From an uncultured Acetobacter sp. (GTDB lineage Bacteria > Pseudomonadota > Alphaproteobacteria > Acetobacterales > Acetobacteraceae), in the NCBI RefSeq assembly GCF_937875265.1, contig NZ_CALLXM010000147.1:1-5093 (forward strand): a DNA stretch of 5,093 nucleotides. Reading direction: 5' to 3'. Made by a program: the position numbers and the translations under genes. Positions 1 to 5,093 of this stretch are shown here, in pieces; position 1 is the stretch's first letter; the number at the start of each line of letters is the position of its first letter. The notes under the pieces are model-generated. The model ran no database searches. It was given only the letters and a program-made list of their open reading frames with translations, and was not told where the DNA came from.

Positions 1-728
1 CCGGGTCTGAAGAGCAGTTTGTCTCTCTGATGAACGACATGGGCGGCAAGCTGGGGCTGACCAATTCCCACTTCATGAACGCAACGGGCTGGCCTGCGGA
101 AAATCACTACATGTCTGCCCGCGATGTGGCCTATCTGGCTCTGCGGCTGATCCATGATTTCCCGGAATACTACCATTATTTCTCGGAAAAAGAGTTCATC
201 TTCAACAAGATCCATCAGGCAAACCGTAATGCTCTGGTTGTCAAAGGGCTGGCTGACGGCCTGAAGACCGGCCACACCGATGCGGGTGGGTTTGGCCTCT
301 GTGCCTCGTCCGACCGTGATGGACGCCGGGTGATTCTGGCCCTTAACGGCATGCCGACAGATGGTGCCCGTGCGCGTGAAGGTGAACGCCTGATGGGCTG
401 GGCCTTTGCAAACTTCGAGTCTGCAACCATCGTCTCCAAGGGCGATGTGCTGGAACAGGCTCCTGTGTGGATGGGTGTAAACCAGACCGTGCCGCTTGTG
501 GCCGGGCAGGACTTTACAATGATGCTGCCGCATGGCTGGCGGAATGCCACTCATATGTCTCTGGATTATCAGGGGCCTGTGGCGGCACCCATTCAGCAGG
601 GGCAGCCGGTTGGGCAGCTGACCGTTCTGCTGCCGGGTGGGCGACAGGCTCTGGTGCCGGTTGTTGCCGGGCAGAGTGTTCCGGCTCTGGGTATTCTAGG
701 GCGCGCTGCGCGCCGTCTGCATCTCTGA
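1..728 (+). CDS. D-alanyl-D-alanine carboxypeptidase (PBP5/DacA-DacC type), 5'-truncated by the window edge
   Basis: The reading frame is open from the left edge (first full codon at base 3) to TGA at 726-728, giving 241 visible residues; the true start lies upstream. Enzymes of this family remove the terminal D-Ala from peptidoglycan pentapeptides in the periplasm. The fragment begins GSEEQFVSLMN, typical of the stretch just after the SxN motif. It then has the N(A)TGWP segment and a clear KTG box in GLKTGHTDAGGFGL (bases 264-272, visible residues 88-90). The catalytic SxxK, the SxN motif and any signal peptide are outside the window. From about visible residue 141 the VLEQAPVWMG...VPVVAGQ region matches the all-beta C-terminal domain of PBP5-like enzymes (PBP5_C). 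The C-terminus is only a short basic tail (GILGRAARRLHL), so the usual long amphipathic membrane anchor seems reduced. tmk follows 3 bases later. The family is secure; which dac paralogue it is cannot be decided from the fragment. Confidence 0.93.
   Translation, partial: GSEEQFVSLMNDMGGKLGLTNSHFMNATGWPAENHYMSARDVAYLALRLIHDFPEYYHYFSEKEFIFNKIHQANRNALVVKGLADGLKTGHTDAGGFGLCASSDRDGRRVILALNGMPTDGARAREGERLMGWAFANFESATIVSKGDVLEQAPVWMGVNQTVPLVAGQDFTMMLPHGWRNATHMSLDYQGPVAAPIQQGQPVGQLTVLLPGGRQALVPVVAGQSVPALGILGRAARRLHL
700..714 (+). repeat. GC-rich perfect inverted repeat (6-bp stem, 3-nt loop)
   Basis: GGCGCG at 700-705 is the exact reverse complement of CGCGCC at 709-714, with loop CTG between them. 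It lies in the last codons of the carboxypeptidase gene, 17 bases before the tmk ATG. No T-tract follows, so it does not look like an intrinsic terminator. It could fold in the mRNA near the tmk start, but it also simply encodes the Gly-Arg-Ala-Ala-Arg tail in GC-rich codons, so function is uncertain. Confidence 0.4.
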
Positions 729-731
729 GCC

Positions 732-1370
732 ATGACGCACGGTTTGTTTGTTACACTGGAAGGCAGCGAAGGGGTTGGCAAGTCCACCCAGCTTCGGCTG
801 CTTCAGTCTGCTCTGGCCTCTCTGGGGCATGAGGTTCTGATCACGCGGGAGCCGGGAGGCTCTCCGGGGGCGGAAGATTTGCGGCAGCTTTTGCTGTTTG
901 GCAAAAACCCTCTCTCTCTGCGGGCTGAAATCCTGACGCATTTTGCGGCACGGGCTGACCACCTTGATCAGGTGATCAACCCCGCGCTGGCGGAAGGACA
1001 GGTTGTGATCTGTGACCGGTTTACAGATTCAACCATGGCCTATCAGGGCTACGGGCGTGCGGAAGGGGATCCGGATGTTCTGGACCTCATCTCCCGCCTT
1101 CAAAGCCAGCTGGGGCGTGAGCCGGATATGACGTTTCTTCTGGAAGTCCCGCGGGATGTGGCGCGGCTGCGTCTGGCTGCGCGGGGTGCGCCGGTTGATC
1201 GGTATGAGCAGTCTGATGAATCTTTTCATGCGCGAGTGACTGCCGGGTTCCGGGAAATTGCACGGCAGAACACCGGGCGCATACGCAGGCTACATCTGGA
1301 TACGCATTCAGCAGAAGAGGTTAATAGCCTGATTGTGAAAGATATTCTTTCTCAAATTTCACAGGGTTAA
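732..1370 (+). CDS. tmk: Thymidylate kinase (dTMP kinase)
   Basis: Cytoplasmic enzyme that phosphorylates dTMP to dTDP with ATP, an essential step in dTTP synthesis. The 212-residue length is normal for bacterial TMK. Visible motifs in order are the P-loop GSEGVGKST (residues 11-19), TREPGG (38-43, dTMP-binding region), the DRF motif in VICDRFTDSTMAYQGYGR (residues 95-97), and a basic LID segment around residues 145-170 (RLAARGAPVDRYEQSDESF). The P-loop has no Arg and the LID carries several, which is the E. coli-like type II arrangement. The ATG at 732 starts 3 bases after the carboxypeptidase stop and places the P-loop at the usual distance from the N-terminus. I see no clear Shine-Dalgarno sequence before it, so translation may be coupled to the upstream gene. 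holB follows after 4 bases; the tmk-holB pairing is a common bacterial arrangement. Confidence 0.97.
   Translation: MTHGLFVTLEGSEGVGKSTQLRLLQSALASLGHEVLITREPGGSPGAEDLRQLLLFGKNPLSLRAEILTHFAARADHLDQVINPALAEGQVVICDRFTDSTMAYQGYGRAEGDPDVLDLISRLQSQLGREPDMTFLLEVPRDVARLRLAARGAPVDRYEQSDESFHARVTAGFREIARQNTGRIRRLHLDTHSAEEVNSLIVKDILSQISQG
1363..1366 (+). promoter_or_regulatory. Ribosome binding site for holB (supports the GTG start)
   Basis: AGGG lies in the last codons of tmk and ends 8 bases before the GTG at 1375. It supports GTG as the holB initiation codon. The next in-frame ATG (codon 55) would fall after the nucleotide-binding loop and cannot be the start. Confidence 0.55.
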
Positions 1371-1374
1371 GTCA

Positions 1375-2322
1375 GTGCAGGATGACCCGCGTCAGGCCTC
1401 TTTGCATCTGCACGGGCATGAGGCACCGCTTCAGGCTTTTCGTAAGATCTTTGAGGGCGGGCGTCTGCCGCATGCCTGGTTGCTTACCGGGCCGCCGGGG
1501 ATAGGCAAGGCCACATTTGCGTTTCGTCTGGCCCGGATGATTTTGGGTGGAGAAGAGCAGGAAAGCCCGGCAGGGCGGCGTATCTCTGCTGCAACCCATG
1601 CTGACCTTCTGGTCGTCAGCCGCAGTTTTGATGAAAAAAAGCAGCGCTATCGCGGTGAGATCGTTGCTGATGAAGTGCGTCCCATTAACGCCTTTCTACG
1701 GCGCACAGCGGCGGAAGGCGGCTGGCGCGTTGTGATTGTGGATGGTGCGGAGTGGCTTAACCGAAGTGCCGCCAATGCTCTTCTGAAAATTCTGGAAGAA
1801 CCCCCGCCGGCAGCCGTGCTTTTGCTGACATGCTCAGCACCGGGGCGGCTACTTCCAACCATCCGGAGCCGGTGCCGCAGGCTGGAGCTGGAGCCGCTGG
1901 ATGGCATGGATATGATGGCGGTGCTCAGGAAGATCCAGCCCGAAGCATCGGCTGAGGCAATCAGCCGCGTGCAGGCCGCAGCCCACGGCGCTCCGGGGCG
2001 TGCTGTGGCTTTCCTTGCGGATCAGAACGGTCAGATTGCCAGTATGGTGGAAGAAACCCTGAACGGTCTTTCCGCCACCCGAAGCTACGAAATTGCGGAA
2101 ATCGTTCTTCGGAAAGATGGCGGTTTTAATTTATTTTTCAGTCTGTTATCGGACTTTCTTCAGGCGCGAGCCCGTCAGGCTGCCCGGCAAGGGTATGCCT
2201 CCTGTGCGGCTCTGGCCGATGCCTGGGAAGCGATCATGCGCCTTCAGGGCGAGACGGAACGCTTCAATCTCGATAAACAGGAAACACTTCTCGAAGCCAT
2301 GACTATTGCGAGTATTGCATGA
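1375..2322 (+). CDS. holB: DNA polymerase III subunit delta' (clamp loader)
   Basis: Delta' is part of the clamp-loader complex (with delta and the DnaX subunits) that places the beta sliding clamp on DNA. The 315-residue protein is an AAA+ ATPase-fold protein. It opens with LHGHEAPLQAF and GRLPHAWLLTGPPGIGKAT. The P-loop-like segment is at residues 39-47, with Ala at 46 where Walker A normally has Ser/Thr, although Thr47 follows. The Walker B-like strand is VVIVDGAEWLN (119-129, DGAE rather than DEAD), then NALLKILEEPP and the SRC motif at residues 165-167. Residues 56-80, where E. coli delta' and DnaX carry a four-Cys zinc module, contain no Cys. The start is GTG, 4 bases after the tmk stop, with AGGG 8 bases upstream. 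The end overlaps metG by four bases (ATGA). Residues 251-258 are coded by an AT-rich patch with two TTA leucine codons. A dnaX paralogue is unlikely given length and context. Confidence 0.95.
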   Translation: MQDDPRQASLHLHGHEAPLQAFRKIFEGGRLPHAWLLTGPPGIGKATFAFRLARMILGGEEQESPAGRRISAATHADLLVVSRSFDEKKQRYRGEIVADEVRPINAFLRRTAAEGGWRVVIVDGAEWLNRSAANALLKILEEPPPAAVLLLTCSAPGRLLPTIRSRCRRLELEPLDGMDMMAVLRKIQPEASAEAISRVQAAAHGAPGRAVAFLADQNGQIASMVEETLNGLSATRSYEIAEIVLRKDGGFNLFFSLLSDFLQARARQAARQGYASCAALADAWEAIMRLQGETERFNLDKQETLLEAMTIASIA

Positions 2323-3860
2323 CCCGCCCTTTCTACATCACGACCCCGATTTATTATGTGAACGGCGCGCCGCACATTGGCCATGCCTACACCTCCGTTG
2401 CGGCCGACGTGATGGCCCGCTTCCATCGTCTGGCCGGAGATGATGTATTTTTCCTGACCGGTACCGATGAGCACGGTCAGAAAGTGGAGCAGGCGGCTCA
2501 GGCAGCGGGTGTTGCGCCAAAGGCGTTTGCAGACCGGGTGTCTGATGATTTCCGCAGCATGGCCGATGCTATGGCCATTTCTTATGATGATTTCATTCGC
2601 ACCACCGAGCCTCGCCACATTAAAGGGGCTCAGGCCCTGTGGCAGAAAGTGGCGGAAAATGACGCCATTTATCTGGGGGCGTATGAGGGCTGGTATGCCC
2701 TGCGGGACGAGTGCTTTTACGGTGAAGACGAGCTGATTGCAGGGCCGGACGGTCAGAAAACTGCCCCGACAGGTGCGCCGGTCGAATGGGTGAAGGAGCC
2801 GTCCTACTTCTTCCGTCTGTCCGCTTTTCAGGACCGTCTGCTGGCTTATTACGAGGCAAATCCTGATTTCCTCGGCCCGCATGGCATGAAAAGGGAAATT
2901 GTCAGCTTCGTGAAGCAGGGGCTGCGCGATCTGTCCATCAGCCGCACCAGCTTTAACTGGGGTATTCCGGTGCCGGGTGACGAGAAGCACGTCATGTATG
3001 TGTGGTTCGACGCACTGGCGAACTATCTCAGCGCGCTGGATTATCCGAATACAGACGCCGCCCTGATGCGCTTCTGGCCTGCCAGCCTGCATCTGGTGGG
3101 CAAGGATATCGCGCGCTTCCACGCTATTTACTGGCCCGCCTTCCTGATGGCTGCGGGTATTGAACTGCCAAAGAAGATTTTTGCAAACGGCTGGTGGACC
3201 ATTGAAGGCCAGAAGATGAGCAAGTCTCTGGGCAATGTGGTGGATCCGCGTGATCTGGTGAAGGAGTTCGGGCTGGATGCCGTGCGCTTCTTCCTGCTGC
3301 GAGAAGTGCCGTTTGGCGGGGATAGTGACCTGTCTCGCAAGTCCCTGATTACACGAAATAATGTTGAACTGGCTAATGACCTTGGCAATCTGGCCCAGCG
3401 TACATTGTCTCTGGTGGCCCGCAACTGTGGGGGCATTCTGCCGGAGCGCCGCACGCTGACAGAAGAGGACACGCAGATCCTGAATCACGTAGCAGTGCTA
3501 CAGGATCTTATGGCCAGCCAGATGGACCGTTGTGCCCTGACGGATGCGCTGGAAGATGTGTGGAAAGTTATCCGCGCCTGTAATGCCTACATCGACCATC
3601 AGGCACCATGGGCTTTGAAAAAGACCGACATTGAGCGGATGAACGATGTGCTGCGTGTGCTGGTGGATGCTCTGCGTGGCATTGCGACCATGCTTCAGCC
3701 CTTTATGCCGCAGAGCATGGACCGGATGCTCACCCAGCTTGGCGTGACGGAAGAGGAGCGTAGCTTTGCATCACTGGAAATGCCGCTGCCGGGTGGCCGT
3801 CAGTTGCCCGCGCCGCAGGGTATTTTCCCGCGCTATGTTGAAGCGGTCGACCCTGCGTGA
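2319..3860 (+). CDS. metG: Methionyl-tRNA synthetase (short, zinc-less form)
   Basis: Cytoplasmic class I aminoacyl-tRNA synthetase that charges tRNA-Met, for both initiation and elongation, using ATP and methionine. The 513-residue protein shows FYITTPIYYVNGAPHIGHAYT with HIGH at residues 19-22 and LTGTDEHGQK at 47-55. The connective-peptide region is at about 115-165 (YALRDECFYGEDEL...APVEWVKEPSYFF). NWGIPVPGD follows at 213-221, VWFDALANYLSAL at 228-240, and KMSKS at 299-303 in EGQKMSKSLGNVVDP. A helical anticodon-binding domain follows, with APWALKK at 429-435. The connective peptide has a single Cys (132) instead of the paired CxxC knuckles of E. coli-type enzymes. The chain ends after the helical domain, without a C-terminal EMAP/Trbp111-like tRNA-binding domain. 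Both traits are common in alphaproteobacterial MetRS. The start ATG overlaps the holB stop (ATGA at 2319-2322) without a strong Shine-Dalgarno, suggesting translational coupling. Confidence 0.97.
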   Translation: MTRPFYITTPIYYVNGAPHIGHAYTSVAADVMARFHRLAGDDVFFLTGTDEHGQKVEQAAQAAGVAPKAFADRVSDDFRSMADAMAISYDDFIRTTEPRHIKGAQALWQKVAENDAIYLGAYEGWYALRDECFYGEDELIAGPDGQKTAPTGAPVEWVKEPSYFFRLSAFQDRLLAYYEANPDFLGPHGMKREIVSFVKQGLRDLSISRTSFNWGIPVPGDEKHVMYVWFDALANYLSALDYPNTDAALMRFWPASLHLVGKDIARFHAIYWPAFLMAAGIELPKKIFANGWWTIEGQKMSKSLGNVVDPRDLVKEFGLDAVRFFLLREVPFGGDSDLSRKSLITRNNVELANDLGNLAQRTLSLVARNCGGILPERRTLTEEDTQILNHVAVLQDLMASQMDRCALTDALEDVWKVIRACNAYIDHQAPWALKKTDIERMNDVLRVLVDALRGIATMLQPFMPQSMDRMLTQLGVTEEERSFASLEMPLPGGRQLPAPQGIFPRYVEAVDPA

Positions 3861-3862
3861 AT

Positions 3863-3868
3863 GAGAGA
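3863..3868 (+). promoter_or_regulatory. Possible weak ribosome binding site before the tatD ATG
   Basis: The purine run GAGAGA ends 3 bases before the ATG at 3872; its first GAG is 6 bases away. The match is weak and the spacing short. It slightly favours the ATG at 3872, but does not exclude the in-frame GTG at 3857 that overlaps the metG stop. Confidence 0.3.
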
Positions 3869-3871
3869 CTT

Positions 3872-4660
3872 ATGACTGGATTGATCGACTCCCATTGTCA
3901 CCTGGACCACTTCACGGATGAAGAACTGCCAGCCCTGATGACAGCGGCCAAACAGGCCGGTGTCAGCGGTATGGTGACTATTGGCACCCGTCTGGCTCGG
4001 GCAGACGAACAGAAACGCCTGACCACCTTCGCCACACCGGATGTGCGTGTGTGGTGCACTGTCGGCACTCATCCGGACCATGTTGAAGAAGGCCCGGTTC
4101 CTTCCGTGGAAGACATTGTGACGGTTGCAGATGCGCCGAATGTTGTGGGCATTGGTGAAAGTGGGCTGGACTACTTTCATGGTGAGGAAGACATCCGGCC
4201 ACGCCAGCAGGAGAGCTTTCGTCAGCATATCGGGGCAGCGCGTGCTCTGAATGTGCCCATTATCATCCACGCTAGGCAGGCGGATGACGATGTGGCGCAG
4301 ATTCTGAGGGAAGAAACAGAAAAAGGGGCATTCCCCATTCTGCTACACTGCTTTGCGTCTAGTGCAGATCTGGCCCGATGCGTGGTCGATCTGGGTGGGT
4401 ATGTTAGCTTTTCCGGAATAGCGACATTTCCGAAATGCGGTGAGTTCCGTGAAGTTGCCCGTGATCTGCCAGCGGACCGTATTTTGGTAGAAACCGATTC
4501 TCCGTATCTGGCGCCCGTGCCTCGGCGTGGGAAGCGGAATGAACCGGCTTACGTAGCGTATACGGCGGCCTGCATAGCGCAGGAACGTGGTCAGGAACTG
4601 GCTGATTTCACGCAGATGACAACCGATAATTTTTTCCGTCTCTTCCGTAAGGCGGTCTGA
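3872..4660 (+). CDS. tatD: TatD family metal-dependent hydrolase (putative DNase)
   Basis: Member of the TatD/YcfH/YjjV group of the amidohydrolase superfamily (TIM barrel, divalent-metal dependent). Characterised relatives show 3'-5' exonuclease or DNase activity; the natural role of this copy is not shown by the sequence. From the ATG at 3872 it has 262 residues, the usual length. Metal-ligand candidates are all present: H8 and H10 (IDSHCHLD), E96 (GIGESGLDYFH), H133 (IIIHARQ), H159 (LLHCFA) and D209 (ILVETDSPYLAP). The C-terminal PRRGKRNEPAYV and TTDNFFRLF segments are also typical. An in-frame GTG at 3857 would add five residues (MNERL) and overlap the metG stop as GTGA. I prefer 3872 because family members usually begin a few residues before IDSHCHLD and ATG is the stronger codon, but coupling at the GTG is plausible. 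The gene is often called ycfH in this metG-linked context. Confidence 0.93.
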   Translation: MTGLIDSHCHLDHFTDEELPALMTAAKQAGVSGMVTIGTRLARADEQKRLTTFATPDVRVWCTVGTHPDHVEEGPVPSVEDIVTVADAPNVVGIGESGLDYFHGEEDIRPRQQESFRQHIGAARALNVPIIIHARQADDDVAQILREETEKGAFPILLHCFASSADLARCVVDLGGYVSFSGIATFPKCGEFREVARDLPADRILVETDSPYLAPVPRRGKRNEPAYVAYTAACIAQERGQELADFTQMTTDNFFRLFRKAV

Positions 4661-4662
4661 GC

Positions 4663-4667
4663 AGGGA
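4663..4667 (+). promoter_or_regulatory. Ribosome binding site for the MBL-fold gene
   Basis: AGGGA lies in the short gap after the tatD stop and ends 11 bases before the ATG at 4679, a slightly long but workable spacing. It supports that ATG as the start. Confidence 0.5.
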
Positions 4668-4678
4668 AGATACACGCC

Positions 4679-5093
4679 ATGAAGGTGACAATTCTGGGGT
4701 GCGGTGGGTCAGCCGGTGTGCCAATGCTGGGCGGCGCAGATGGCCACGGCATCTGGGGGGATTGTGACCCGAAGGAACCCCGGAATACCCGCACCCGTGC
4801 CTCCATTTTCATTCAGATGGAAGATGGAGAAAGTATTCTGGTGGATACCGGGCCAGATATCCGTGCGCAGCTTCTAACGCACGGAATCAGTGCCTTTAAA
4901 TCCATTTTTTATACCCATGCGCATGCGGACCATATTGCCGGGTTGGATGAGGTGCGGGGCATCAACCGTGTCGTCGGCCAGCCCATCAAGGCCTATGGCA
5001 CTGCGTCTGTTCTGGAGGAAATCCGAACACGGTATAATTACGTTTTCCAGCCATGGACGACTCCCCCTCATTTTTTCCGTGCGGTTGTGGAAG
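4679..5093 (+). CDS. MBL-fold metallo-hydrolase, PhnP-like, truncated at the right window edge
   Basis: The frame is open from ATG 4679 through the last base, giving 138 complete codons; the C-terminal half lies outside. The N-terminus MKVTILGCGGSAGVP resembles the first beta strand and glycine-rich turn of PhnP-like (COG1235-type) metallo-beta-lactamase-fold proteins. NTRTRASIFI (residues 36-45) and ILVDTGPDIR (53-62) follow, then the metal-binding motif HAHADH (residues 80-85, fitting HxHxDH) and IAGLDEVRGIN. Such proteins bind two metal ions and often hydrolyse phosphodiesters; PhnP itself acts on cyclic ribose phosphates in phosphonate breakdown. No phn genes are visible here and the MBL gene directly follows tatD, so I do not assign the PhnP reaction or symbol. 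Cys8 and Cys29 are present, but a zinc site cannot be judged from this fragment. It starts 18 bases after tatD and is probably the next gene of the same operon. Confidence 0.9.
   Translation, partial: MKVTILGCGGSAGVPMLGGADGHGIWGDCDPKEPRNTRTRASIFIQMEDGESILVDTGPDIRAQLLTHGISAFKSIFYTHAHADHIAGLDEVRGINRVVGQPIKAYGTASVLEEIRTRYNYVFQPWTTPPHFFRAVVE

Noticed and set aside
215..550. Minus-strand ORF of 111 codons opposite the carboxypeptidase gene
   Set aside because: It lies entirely within a well-supported conserved gene on the other strand, and its protein shows no recognisable motif.
700..714. Rho-independent terminator between the carboxypeptidase gene and tmk
   Set aside because: The hairpin is real as an inverted repeat, but it is followed by GTCTGCATCT rather than a T-tract and lies inside coding sequence.
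2102..2130. Possible internal promoter for metG in the AT-rich patch of holB
   Set aside because: TTTAAT fits a -10 element, but the sequence at the -35 position (TCGTTC) matches poorly. It is also almost 190 bases before metG within coding sequence.
2244..3488. A 414-codon ORF on the minus strand covering most of metG
   Set aside because: Its codons are in exact register with metG codons, so its stops correspond to sense TTA, CTA and TCA. These codons are absent from metG until CTA at 3498-3500, just beyond the ORF's end. The long frame is a by-product of codon bias; the translated protein shows no recognisable domain.
3833..4270. Minus-strand ORF of 145 codons opposite tatD
   Set aside because: It covers conserved TatD metal-binding segments on the + strand and has no recognisable features of its own.
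5033..5038. Perfect TATAAT resembling a -10 promoter element
   Set aside because: It lies inside the MBL coding sequence and no TTGACA-like element is found 16-18 bases upstream (TTCTGG at the 17-base spacing matches poorly). Chance occurrence is the simpler reading.

Overview
The window is a dense run of housekeeping genes, all on the + strand, from what looks like an alphaproteobacterium, most probably an acetic acid bacterium (Acetobacteraceae). I base this on the gene order (D-alanyl-D-alanine carboxypeptidase, tmk, holB, metG, tatD, MBL-fold hydrolase), the style of the proteins (a cysteine-free HolB and a short zinc-less MetRS), and moderately high G+C with G/C-rich third codon positions. 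The genus is a guess made without any database search.

Layout: bases 1-728 hold the 3' part of a periplasmic penicillin-binding-protein-type D,D-carboxypeptidase (KTG box and C-terminal beta domain; the catalytic Ser lies upstream). Bases 732-1370 encode thymidylate kinase (tmk). Bases 1375-2322 encode the DNA polymerase III delta' clamp-loader subunit (holB, GTG start). Bases 2319-3860 encode methionyl-tRNA synthetase (metG), overlapping holB by an ATGA. Bases 3872-4660 (or from a GTG at 3857) encode a TatD-family metal-dependent hydrolase. From 4679 to the right edge runs the 5' part of a PhnP-like metallo-beta-lactamase-fold hydrolase with an intact HxHxDH motif.

No intergenic gap exceeds about 20 bases. 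I see no convincing promoter or rho-independent terminator inside the window, so the six genes are probably co-transcribed from a promoter upstream of base 1, with translational coupling at several junctions. The functional themes are envelope maturation (carboxypeptidase), dTTP supply and replication (tmk, holB), translation (metG), and two metal-dependent hydrolases (tatD and the MBL protein), the second without an assigned substrate.

There are no RNA genes, mobile elements, CRISPR arrays, attachment sites or signs of horizontal transfer. I found no evidence for a novel biological system. The points worth a second look are small: start-codon choices, family-level variations in HolB and MetG, a GC-rich hairpin at the end of the carboxypeptidase gene, and a very long but spurious antisense ORF over metG.
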